Shown piece after piece: positions 14,117 through 20,560 of a stretch of DNA of 21,189 bases. The stretch is from contig CAYYWW010000011.1 in NCBI GenBank assembly GCA_964475515.1, positions 1 through 21,189 on the forward strand. Reading direction: 5' to 3'. The stretch comes from CAYYWW01 sp964475515 (GTDB taxonomy: Archaea; Aenigmatarchaeota; Aenigmatarchaeia; QMZP01). A program made the translations under genes and the position numbers. The notes below the pieces were generated by a model. That model searched no databases and was not told the DNA's origin. It saw nothing but the letters and a program-made list of their open reading frames with translations. Numbering within the stretch: the first letter of the stretch is position 1; each line of letters begins with the position of its first letter.

Positions 14117-15534
14117 AAAAATTCTCTTTTCAGATACTCCCACAAGAACTGGGCAAAACCCTCATTCTTTTTTGCCAATTTTATAATCTGTTTGTTGTTC
14201 AACACTTTGAAACCATGCTTGTGTATCGATTCAGCGATGTACGATGCAATACCTTTCTGTTTCAGTGTTTTAACCCCAACGGAAAGACTATGTTTAATTT
14301 TTTCATCCGCCAGTGTGAACTTCCTTTCAACTTCTGCTACATAGTGATCGTTTTCTATCCATATCCTTCCGCGGCCTTTATACTTATTTATAAATTCTTG
14401 TGAGTGTTTTTTCGAGAATATGGGGGGTCCTGTCAATTTCCTCACTTTAGGCAGTTTCCAGATCTTAAGTTCTAAAAGTATTGCACAGTCGCTGTTGCTC
14501 CACACATCGAAGCCCATCACCTCGAATTCATACTCTTCTAGTATATTTTTTAGTCTCTTTGCGGTTTTTCTCAGTTGGGGATAGAGTATATCTGGGATGA
14601 TATTGGGTTTTTTAAATACGACCGCCAAGAATTGCGTTTCCCTGGAATTTAACAAATTTTCCAATTTCTTATAATCTATTTTGGTTTTTTTGAAGAAGAA
14701 TGATGTTGACGGTTTTTTCAGAAACTCTCGACAAAGATTAACAAATTTCACAAAATTTGCAGGTGAAAGAGCCGAAGCGACGTTTCTTTTGGGGTCCACA
14801 GGGTCTATGACTATTAGAGGCTGTCCTTTAAATCTGGTTTTTGCTACTTTCTTCCTCTCATTCGGTTTGTAATAATTTTCAAGGTCTATGAACACGTCGC
14901 CAGCTCTCCATTTCGATGCTGCCTCTAATAATTTGTTGAAATATTTATATTTCACTATCAACAGTTCGCAAAGATAACCAGAGAACCCTTCGGTTTTGGT
15001 GTCGGAACCATATATATCGTTCGCTTTCAAAAATTGTTTTAATAATCTTACTTCTGATGTCAGTCTTGGAGAAAGATGTTTTTTCAACCATTCATTATGA
15101 AACGGCGTTCTGTCTACAGCGGATTTTATCTTGGAAGGGTCCTTTATCTTATAACAAGGCACAATGTCCACTTCATAGCCATTGATTCTTGCACGCACAT
15201 ATGGATGTTCAGCATATGCAATTATGTATTTCCCTTTCAGCGATTTCACTATTTTTTCACCGATTTTAAGGCCCATTTTCTCCAGTTTTTCTCTGCTGTA
15301 TGATTCTGGGAACATTATAAAGATATCAAACTCTTTCTTATCAAGCATGTATGTGTTTCTGATGAAACTTCCAGCAATTGTGTAGGAAAGCTTAAAAGGT
15401 TCTATAATTTTTTCCGTTTTGCTCGTGACCTTTTTCATTATGTTCTCTATTTCCCTGTGCTCGGTCTTATTAGGTATTATTTTCTGAAGCACTTTCTCAA
15501 GAATTCTATCAATTTTTGCATTTTTATTTGGCAT
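14113..15534 (-). CDS. cca: CCA-adding enzyme (archaeal class I tRNA nucleotidyltransferase)
   Basis: 473 residues, in the usual 430-470 range. The enzyme adds or repairs the 3' CCA end of tRNAs without a nucleic-acid template. The head domain carries GS (residues 55-56), then EFDIF with carboxylates E68 and D70, and EVDIVPCYKI with D123. A Glu-x-Asp plus distant Asp triad is the known arrangement in archaeal class I enzymes, so E68 is not a defect. Neck, body and tail domains follow (RTPFHNEWLKKHL, GFSGYLCELLIVKY, and VIDPVDPKRNVASALS are conserved landmarks). It is downstream of the HemK/Mtq2-type gene on the same strand with a 39-nt gap. Functionally it belongs with the RtcB/archease genes and the tRNA gene in this window, since that tRNA gene encodes no CCA. 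Confidence 0.95.
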   Translation of the reverse strand: MPNKNAKIDRILEKVLQKIIPNKTEHREIENIMKKVTSKTEKIIEPFKLSYTIAGSFIRNTYMLDKKEFDIFIMFPESYSREKLEKMGLKIGEKIVKSLKGKYIIAYAEHPYVRARINGYEVDIVPCYKIKDPSKIKSAVDRTPFHNEWLKKHLSPRLTSEVRLLKQFLKANDIYGSDTKTEGFSGYLCELLIVKYKYFNKLLEAASKWRAGDVFIDLENYYKPNERKKVAKTRFKGQPLIVIDPVDPKRNVASALSPANFVKFVNLCREFLKKPSTSFFFKKTKIDYKKLENLLNSRETQFLAVVFKKPNIIPDILYPQLRKTAKRLKNILEEYEFEVMGFDVWSNSDCAILLELKIWKLPKVRKLTGPPIFSKKHSQEFINKYKGRGRIWIENDHYVAEVERKFTLADEKIKHSLSVGVKTLKQKGIASYIAESIHKHGFKVLNNKQIIKLAKKNEGFAQFLWEYLKREFF

Positions 15535-15573
15535 AATTATATTTTATTTCTGACATTAAAGAATATAGTGATG

Positions 15574-16149
15574 TTATTGAATACCGATTCTTACCATATA
15601 AACATATAATTTTTCGAAGAAAAGCGGCCTTTCTTTTATTACCCTCCACTTGAAGTTTTCGCGGAGTTTTTTCTCAACAACCTCTTTACCGGTTAAACTA
15701 CTTATCAAAAGAAGGCACGTTCCGTTCTTTTTCAAATGTCCCGAAAGAGCATCTAAAAACTTTAGAGTAGTTTCGTAACCTTTCTTCCCACCCACAACGG
15801 ACTTTTTTATATTATTATCCAAGTAACGGTCATTCTTACTTTCTGGCAAATAAGGCGGATTGAAGATTATAAGGTCAAAATTTCCTTTTATCGATGAAAA
15901 TAGGTCTGAAAGTAAGAAATTGATTCCATCGCATTTTGTTTTAACTACATTCTTATTAATGTCCGTTGCGTACAACTTTGCTTTAACTCCTTTCTTCTGT
16001 ATAAGATTTCTTACAGATTTTATGATTATGCCAGAGCCTGTTCCGATTTCTAAAATTTTCATGTCTTCAGATGCGTTTTTTTCTAAAAAATTTTCAACAG
16101 CTTCTTTCAGTAAAAAAGAGTCTTCTTCTGGTTCGTAGATACAAGTCAT
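15574..16149 (-). CDS. HemK2/Mtq2-type protein-(glutamine-N5) methyltransferase
   Basis: 191 residues, the short form of the HemK/PrmC family lacking the bacterial N-terminal helical domain. The start YEPEEDSFLLKEAV is typical of the archaeal-eukaryotic Mtq2 branch. The SAM-binding motif is EIGTGSG (34-40), an acidic strand end ATDIN follows, and the catalytic/substrate motif is NPPYLP (97-102). In this branch the target is the Gln of the GGQ loop of the class I release factor (aRF1). The family signature is strong; the target is inferred from homology. It is divergent from the archease gene, and a TATA-like box at about 16171-16179 on the minus strand lies about 26 nt from the ATG, suggesting a leaderless transcript that may continue into cca. 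Confidence 0.9.
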   Translation of the reverse strand: MTCIYEPEEDSFLLKEAVENFLEKNASEDMKILEIGTGSGIIIKSVRNLIQKKGVKAKLYATDINKNVVKTKCDGINFLLSDLFSSIKGNFDLIIFNPPYLPESKNDRYLDNNIKKSVVGGKKGYETTLKFLDALSGHLKKNGTCLLLISSLTGKEVVEKKLRENFKWRVIKERPLFFEKLYVYMVRIGIQ

Positions 16150-16187
16150 AAAATATTATTAAAGAAGAAAACAATATAGATTTATTG

Positions 16188-16192
16188 GGTGA
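16188..16192 (+). promoter_or_regulatory. Ribosome binding site deciding the archease start
   Basis: GGTGA lies 4 nt before GTG 16197. An upstream TTG at 16185 is in frame but has no such site and would place the GGTGA inside the gene; a TATA-like box near 16151-16162 puts transcription start around 16182. GTG 16197 is therefore preferred. Confidence 0.6.
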
Positions 16193-16196
16193 TAAC

Positions 16197-16628
16197 GTGT
16201 CAGCAATAAAGTACAAATTCAAGTTTCTCAATGACCTCACATCGGACGTGATGTTTGAAGCGTACGGTCAAGATTTAAAAGAAGTTTTTGAAAATGCAGC
16301 CGAGGCTTTGTTTAATGTGATATGCCAAATAGATAAAATAGAGCCAAAGCAAGAAATTGAAATTACAGTTAACGGGCGCAACAGCGAGGACCTGATGTTT
16401 AACTGGCTCCAAGAGCTTATACTAATTGTAGATACAGAGAATATGTTTTTTTCTAAATTTGAAATAAAGGAAATAAAAGAAGATGGTACATACTTAAAGG
16501 CTGTTTGTTATGGCGAACCTGCAAGCCCGGAGAAAGGTGGCACGCTCGTCAAAGCGGTTACATATTACAAATTCAAATTAGAAAAAACAAAAGGTGGGTA
16601 CAAAGTAAGAGTCGCTTTAGATATATAG
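16197..16628 (+). CDS. Archease, cofactor of RtcB RNA ligase
   Basis: 143 residues from GTG 16197, typical archease length. Archease speeds guanylylation and turnover of the RtcB tRNA-splicing ligase. The fold is recognisable from the start (FKFLNDLTSDVMFEAYGQDLKEVFENAA), the middle (SEDLMFNWLQELILIVDTENMFFSKFEIKEI), the KAVTYYKFKLE strand, and the C-terminal ALDI ending that supplies a metal-binding Asp. The usual His-Thr-Ala-Asp metal-site motif reads Leu-Thr-Ser-Asp: the Asp is kept, the His is lost. The His of the usual TYH motif is also replaced (TYY). It lies 76-88 nt upstream of rtcB on the same strand, the arrangement expected for a functional pair, so the identification is firm despite the altered motif. 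Confidence 0.9.
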   Translation: MSAIKYKFKFLNDLTSDVMFEAYGQDLKEVFENAAEALFNVICQIDKIEPKQEIEITVNGRNSEDLMFNWLQELILIVDTENMFFSKFEIKEIKEDGTYLKAVCYGEPASPEKGGTLVKAVTYYKFKLEKTKGGYKVRVALDI

Positions 16629-16706
16629 ACTAAAAACACAAGCACTTTATAAGCGAAATGTTTATTAAGCTCCGAACAAGAAAAATAATATACTTTGTTT
16701 TTGAAT

Positions 16707-16710
16707 GGTG
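16707..16710 (+). promoter_or_regulatory. Ribosome binding site deciding the RtcB start
   Basis: GGTG lies 6 nt before ATG 16717. ATG 16705 is also in frame, but this site would overlap it; TATA-like sequences lie at about 16643-16650 and 16684-16692. Confidence 0.45.
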
Positions 16711-16716
16711 TTAAGA

Positions 16717-18123
16717 ATGAAAGAAAAATTGCAGCAAATAAGCGAATTTGAATGGTTTTTGTCAAAAGAAGTTAGAGATAGAATGAGGGTGTCTGCCAAA
16801 ATAATAGCAAACAAAACTATACTAAATGCAATAGAAGATGATGCTGTTCAACAGTTAACTAATGTTGCATGTTTGCCTGGCGTTGTGGAACCTGTAATAG
16901 GATTGCCTGATATGCACTGGGGTTATGGTCTACCAATGGGTGCTGTTGGAGCGTTCGATGCGGAAGAGGGTGTAATATCAGCGGGGATGTGTGGTTTTGA
17001 TATAAATTGTGGCATCAATCTCATAAGAACTAATTTAACTTACAAAGATGTGAAACCAAAGATAAGAGAACTCATCTCTGAATTATTTAAAGCAGTGCCG
17101 TGTGGGGTTGGTGCAAGAGGAAAACTTAAACTAACAAGAGAGGAGCTCGATGAAGTTCTGGAGAGAGGTGTTGATTGGGCATTGGAAAAGGGATACGTGG
17201 TAGAAAAGGACGTCGAAGCTACAGAGGAACACGGAAGAATGGAAGGAGCAGATCCTTCTAAAGTGTCGGATCTGGCGAAGAAAAGAGGAGCTGCGCAATT
17301 AGGAACACTTGGTGCAGGTAATCATTTCCTCGAGGTTCAGAGGGTAACTGATATTTTTGATGAAGCATTTGCTAAAAAATATGGTATAGTGGATAAAGAT
17401 CAAGTTACAATAATGATACATTGCGGTTCTCGTGGGCTTGGCCATCAGGTTGCCACTGATTATCTTAAGATACAGGAGCAGGCTGTTAAAAAATACAATA
17501 TATGGCTCCCTGACAGGCAACTTGCTTGCGCTCCTGTCAATTCAAAGGAAGGTCAAGATTTTTTCGCTGCAATGAAAGCAGCTGTTAATTTTTCTTTCAC
17601 AAACAAAGCTGTTATGACGGGCTGGATAAGAGAAACATTTGAAAAGGTTTTTGGTCATTCATGGGAGGACATGGACATGCATACGGTTTATGCTATTGCT
17701 CATAACATAGTAAAATTAGAAGAGCATGTAGTAAATGGTAAAAAAAGAAAGCTTTACGTTCACAGAAAAGGTGCAACAAGAAGTTTCCCGGACGTTCCGG
17801 TAATAATTGCAGGTTCAATGGGAACTTCAAGCTACCTTTTGAAAGGAACGGAAACTGCGATGAAAAAAACATTTGGTTCTTCAGCTCACGGTGCTGGTAG
17901 AGCAATGTCGAGAAATGCTGCAATCAAAAAATTCTGGGGCGGAAAAATAAAGGAAGAGCTTTTGGAGAAAGGTATTGTTTCACAGTCAACTCATCCTAAA
18001 ATTCTTGCAGAAGAGGCTCCCAAAGCATACAAAGATGTGGAAGCAGTAGTGGATTCTGTTCACGGTGCAGGTGTTTCATTGAAAGTAGCAAGAATGGTGC
18101 CTGTTGGGGTTGTGAAAGGATAA
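16717..18123 (+). CDS. rtcB: RtcB tRNA-splicing ligase (3'-phosphate/5'-OH RNA ligase)
   Basis: 468 residues from ATG 16717, full length and without an intein. RtcB joins a 2',3'-cyclic phosphate or 3'-phosphate end to a 5'-OH end using GTP and Mn2+, the step that seals archaeal tRNA exons after endonuclease cleavage. All metal and catalytic motifs are visible: GLPDMHWGYG, the Cys ligand in GFDINCGINL, GTLGAGNHFLEV, HCGSRGLGH, and the guanylylated His in SAHGAGRAMSR. The C-terminal DSVHGAG..KVARM..VGVVKG block is intact. ATG 16717 is preferred over 16705 because GGTG precedes it. With archease directly upstream it forms a ligation unit; the two-intron tRNA-Arg gene about 2.4 kb downstream is an obvious substrate. 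Confidence 0.96.
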   Translation: MKEKLQQISEFEWFLSKEVRDRMRVSAKIIANKTILNAIEDDAVQQLTNVACLPGVVEPVIGLPDMHWGYGLPMGAVGAFDAEEGVISAGMCGFDINCGINLIRTNLTYKDVKPKIRELISELFKAVPCGVGARGKLKLTREELDEVLERGVDWALEKGYVVEKDVEATEEHGRMEGADPSKVSDLAKKRGAAQLGTLGAGNHFLEVQRVTDIFDEAFAKKYGIVDKDQVTIMIHCGSRGLGHQVATDYLKIQEQAVKKYNIWLPDRQLACAPVNSKEGQDFFAAMKAAVNFSFTNKAVMTGWIRETFEKVFGHSWEDMDMHTVYAIAHNIVKLEEHVVNGKKRKLYVHRKGATRSFPDVPVIIAGSMGTSSYLLKGTETAMKKTFGSSAHGAGRAMSRNAAIKKFWGGKIKEELLEKGIVSQSTHPKILAEEAPKAYKDVEAVVDSVHGAGVSLKVARMVPVGVVKG

Positions 18124-18132
18124 GGTAGCAAT

Positions 18133-18792
18133 TCAAGAAAAAAGATGTTTTTCTAATTCAGAAAAACTATCTACAATAATATCGGGTTTCACCTCTTCCA
18201 ACTTTTCTCTGCTATGGTAACCACCAGTTATTGCAATTGCTCCGATTTCTGCTTCTTTTGCAGCCAAGACATCGAATGTCATATCTCCTATGTAAAATGT
18301 ATTTTCAGAATTTCCACCTAAAATGTGTTTTGCTTGAATCAGAGGTTTGGTTTTGTTACCCTGCCCTGCCAGTATATATCTTTCATCAGGAAGGAAATCT
18401 ACTATTTTATATCGCTTAGCTTCTTCTATAATATCTTCTGGAGGATGTTGACTTACGATAGCAAATGGTAACCTTTCTTCATGAATTCTCATCAAAAATT
18501 CCTTGGAACCCTCTCTTAACACAGGAAGAACCCCTCTTTCTTTCGCTTTTTTCAAACCCTTTGCATATAGTTCTTTTAATGTTTTGTCGTCAGCCTCTTC
18601 TTCGGATATGCCGTACGCTCTAAAAAAATCGATATTTCTTGAAAATATGCTCAAGGTTTTAAGCCAATCCTCATAAGATATCATTGGTCTACCAAGCTGC
18701 TCCATCACATACTTATTAGCTTCGTAACAAACATGCATGTCTTTACTGTGAACCCCACTCCAGTCAGAAATAATCCGTGGTTTTTTTCTCAT
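18133..18792 (-). CDS. HAD-superfamily hydrolase with altered motif I (DWSGV)
   Basis: 219 residues from ATG 18792; the frame opens at 18837, but 18792 starts just before motif I and lies about 24 nt from a TATA-like sequence (18811-18820). Motif II is FAIVSQ, motif III is a Lys in GNKTKP, and motif IV is YIGDMTFDVLAAKEA, giving a phosphoglycolate-phosphatase-like HAD with a helical cap between motifs I and II. Motif I reads SDWSGV: the nucleophile Asp (residue 10) is kept, but the second Asp, the usual general acid/base of phosphatases, is Ser. It may still hydrolyse or transfer phosphate, or may act on another bond as phosphonatase-type HADs (DWAGT) do. It converges on rtcB with a 9-nt gap. 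Substrate unknown. Confidence 0.85.
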   Translation of the reverse strand: MRKKPRIISDWSGVHSKDMHVCYEANKYVMEQLGRPMISYEDWLKTLSIFSRNIDFFRAYGISEEEADDKTLKELYAKGLKKAKERGVLPVLREGSKEFLMRIHEERLPFAIVSQHPPEDIIEEAKRYKIVDFLPDERYILAGQGNKTKPLIQAKHILGGNSENTFYIGDMTFDVLAAKEAEIGAIAITGGYHSREKLEEVKPDIIVDSFSELEKHLFS

Positions 18793-18810
18793 GAGCTTTA
18801 TTAGTAAAAA

Positions 18811-18820
18811 ATAATTTATT
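18811..18820 (-). promoter_or_regulatory. TATA-like box of the HAD hydrolase gene
   Basis: Minus-strand aataaattat is centred about 24 nt before ATG 18792, supporting that start and a leaderless transcript. Confidence 0.4.
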
Positions 18821-18853
18821 TTTTTATTAAGAGACAATTATTAGAAAGAACAA

Positions 18854-18864
18854 GAATAAATAAA
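18854..18864 (+). promoter_or_regulatory. TATA-like box of the UbiA gene
   Basis: The AT-rich gaataaataaa is centred about 27 nt before ATG 18886, and no Shine-Dalgarno sequence precedes the start, consistent with a leaderless mRNA. Confidence 0.4.
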
Positions 18865-18885
18865 AACACAAATAAATGATTTAAT

Positions 18886-19791
18886 ATGATTTCATATTTT
18901 AAAATATTGAGACCAATCAATTGCCTAATGACATCAATAGCTATTTTTATTGGCGCCTTTCTTGTTGTGAAATTTGGTTTTACATACGAACTGGCATATA
19001 ATATAATTTTTGCTATGATAGCTGGTTTTCTCATATCAGGCGCTGGAAACACCATAAATGACTACATAGATGTTGAGGCAGACAAAATCAACAGACCAGA
19101 GAGGCCAATACCCTCGGGTGAAATCCAAAGAAAAACAGCCCTTGTGTATTCTATAGTATTGTTTTTAGTAGGCATTTTATTTGCCGCATTAATCAATTGG
19201 TTAGCTCTTTTAATAGCAGTTGTTAATTCAATTCTTCTCGTTTTATATTCCCTTAAGTTACAGAATAAAATTTTTCTTGGAAACGGTGCTGTAAGTTATC
19301 TTGTGGGTTCTTCTTTTCTTTTTGGTGGGGCTTCTGTAGGAAATTTGCTTATCCCTCTAATGCTTTTTATACTATCGTTTTTAACTAATTTTTCCCGTGA
19401 AATTGTCAAGGACATAGAAGACTTGGAAGGGGATAAATGGGAGTTTTTAACAAAAGTAAAGGACAGACTGAAAAAATCCGTTGAAAGCGTGGCTGAAAGG
19501 TTTGGTATAAAACGTGGGAGGATAATTCTCAAGTATAACAAAAATTTAGCCAAAAACATAGCTACCCTTATGTTAATACTGGCTGTTTTATTCTCTCCGC
19601 TTCCATATTTATGGGGTTTGCTTTCACATTTTTATCTGGTCATCCTTATTCCAACAGATATAGTATTTATTTTCGCTGCATATCAGACACTTAAAGCGCG
19701 CAAATCAAGGGATTTCGGAAAAGTAAGTAAAAACATAAAAATAGGGATGGCATTCGGGTTAATAGCGTTTATACTTGGTGCTGTATTTTGA
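18886..19791 (+). CDS. UbiA prenyltransferase, probable digeranylgeranylglyceryl phosphate (DGGGP) synthase
   Basis: 301 residues with about eight membrane segments. The first Asp-rich motif NDYIDVEADKINRPERP (58-74) and second motif REIVKDIEDLEGDK (171-184) bind Mg-pyrophosphate in UbiA enzymes. The wording of both, the NRPxRPIPSG element, and the archaeal setting fit DGGGP synthase, which adds the second geranylgeranyl chain in membrane ether-lipid synthesis; other UbiA enzymes (for quinone or haem) remain possible. Directly after the second motif there is a charged stretch (about 185-205, WEFLTKVKDRLKKSVESVAE) that typical members lack, placed in the cytosolic loop before a degenerate FGIKRG...K segment. 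It is divergent from the HAD gene; the gap contains the two TATA-like boxes. Confidence 0.85.
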   Translation: MISYFKILRPINCLMTSIAIFIGAFLVVKFGFTYELAYNIIFAMIAGFLISGAGNTINDYIDVEADKINRPERPIPSGEIQRKTALVYSIVLFLVGILFAALINWLALLIAVVNSILLVLYSLKLQNKIFLGNGAVSYLVGSSFLFGGASVGNLLIPLMLFILSFLTNFSREIVKDIEDLEGDKWEFLTKVKDRLKKSVESVAERFGIKRGRIILKYNKNLAKNIATLMLILAVLFSPLPYLWGLLSHFYLVILIPTDIVFIFAAYQTLKARKSRDFGKVSKNIKIGMAFGLIAFILGAVF

Positions 19792-19815
19792 TTTTTCATC
19801 TTGGCGAATCAATAA

Positions 19816-19914
19816 CAGCCACTAGACTTAGAAGAATCGAAAGAGCATGTAACTCTCGAATTTGAATGTAAAAAATGTGTAGAAAATGATATAATTGAAA
19901 AGCTGAAACACTAA
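19816..19914 (+). pseudogene. Possible C-terminal remnant of a coding sequence
   Basis: An open stretch of 32 codons after an in-frame TAA, with no start codon, reads QPLDLEESKEHVTLEFECKK followed by CVENDIIEKLKH and a stop. The composition (acidic and basic helix, a CxxC pair, ordinary codon use) looks like the end of a real protein rather than random AT-rich DNA. It could be the tail of a decayed or displaced gene. Short length keeps confidence low. Confidence 0.3.
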
Positions 19915-20040
19915 CGCGACCTCAACTGACTTCTTCAGAAGCTCCGCTTCCTCGACCTTCGCTAACACTCAGAGAATACAACGGATAAACGGTTCAGCCA
20001 TTGCGGGGGCTTCACTCAAATTGGTTCGTAAGCTCGCTAA
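19912..20040. other. GC-richer non-coding island, possible dispersed repeat or structured RNA
   Basis: About 51% G+C by hand count in an otherwise much more AT-rich neighbourhood. All six frames are broken. It contains two overlapping alternative hairpins around 19930-19951 (CTTCT/AGAAG and GAAGC/GCTTC), a direct repeat TCGCTAAC at 19959-19966 and 20034-20041, and ends near a TATA-like sequence that, read on the minus strand (gatatataac, 20061-20070), could drive transcription through the island. Identity not recognised. Confidence 0.4.
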
Positions 20041-20165
20041 CTTCTTTTAATCCGCAACATGTTATATATCAACAATAAGTTGCAGAACCAACTTGTTAGC
20101 TTTAACTACTCAACTATCTAAAAAAACTAAATACATTCAGCTCCTTTTAACAATATTCGTTTATT

Positions 20166-20420
20166 TTATTCTTTCTGGAGCAGACCTACTTCTTCCAATT
20201 TAGCCAATATATCAGAAACAGCCTCGTTGATTTTTTCTTTCTCCACATGCGCTTCCTTTGACAGTATATCAACTATTTCTTCCTTTGTCTTTGTCCCGTC
20301 GCACATGTTCCATATTGCAATTACTGCTTCATCAACTTTGTACGCTTTATCACTTTCGTTGACTAAAAGCAACTCGTTGTTTTCTGATTTGGCTACACTT
20401 CCTTTCTTCAAATATTTCAT
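20166..20420 (-). CDS. PqqD-like protein (RiPP recognition element fold), no partner seen
   Basis: 84 residues matching the PqqD/RRE family: a basic start, two or three beta strands (NNELLLVNES, KAYKVDEAV), then the signature AIWNMCDGTKTKEEIVDILS and the helical end VSDILAKLEEVGLL. These winged-helix-like modules bind leader peptides of ribosomally made, modified peptides (RiPPs) and hand them to radical-SAM or other enzymes. No radical-SAM gene or precursor peptide is visible within reach, so the partner may lie elsewhere or the protein may have been recruited to another job. A GTGAGGT Shine-Dalgarno region (20428-20434) ends 7 nt before the ATG, and a TATA-like box (20468-20480) lies right after the tRNA gene, so it has its own promoter. 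Confidence 0.85.
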   Translation of the reverse strand: MKYLKKGSVAKSENNELLLVNESDKAYKVDEAVIAIWNMCDGTKTKEEIVDILSKEAHVEKEKINEAVSDILAKLEEVGLLQKE

Positions 20421-20467
20421 TTACAATACCTCACTAAATTCAAAATATCTTATGTTTAGTTAGGCAA

Positions 20468-20480
20468 GAATATATAAATA
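20468..20480 (-). promoter_or_regulatory. TATA box of the PqqD-like gene
   Basis: Minus-strand ctatttatatatt lies just beyond the 3' end of the tRNA gene. Transcription about 26 nt downstream (near 20448) gives a leader of about 28 nt that contains the GTGAGGT ribosome binding site. Confidence 0.5.
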
Positions 20481-20498
20481 GTTATGGGCCTGCCGAGA

Positions 20499-20539
20499 TT
20501 TCCTGTTTCTTTGGGCACTTCTTTTTAAAGAAAGTGCCA
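20499..20539 (-). other. Non-canonical tRNA intron (41 nt) in the T loop, about position 59/60
   Basis: Removal restores TTCGAAT and a perfect T stem. The same three bases (AAT) flank the insertion on both sides, so the exact cut can slide by up to three nt without changing the product. Positions 54-56 can pair with GGA/GAA near the intron's 3' end, giving three of the four expected central pairs with 3-nt AAT bulges. A strong hairpin GGCACTT/AAGTGCC lies inside, followed by a 9-nt asymmetric loop, so the bulge-helix-bulge is imperfect. Confidence 0.7.
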
Positions 20540-20560
20540 TTCGAACTCGGGTCAGGTCCT

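Larger units (their letters stand above)
19792..20165. other. Gene-free region of 374 nt between convergent genes
   Basis: No intact gene is visible between the UbiA and PqqD-like genes. The region holds a plus-strand coding-like remnant (19816-19914), a GC-richer island (19912-20040), a TATA-like stretch (20061-20070) readable on either strand, and a 6-bp stem with 6-nt loop (20077-20094). The last 70 nt before the PqqD-like gene are AT-rich and featureless. Confidence 0.6.

Noticed and set aside
16185..16196. TTG start for archease at 16185
   Set aside because: The ribosome binding site GGTGA would lie inside the gene; GTG 16197 has correct spacing and the usual family N-terminus length.
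19834..19968. Minus-strand open frame of about 46 codons from GTG 19968
   Set aside because: The second half is antisense to the coding-like remnant and Phe-rich, an in-frame TGA directly precedes the GTG, and no ribosome binding site is present.
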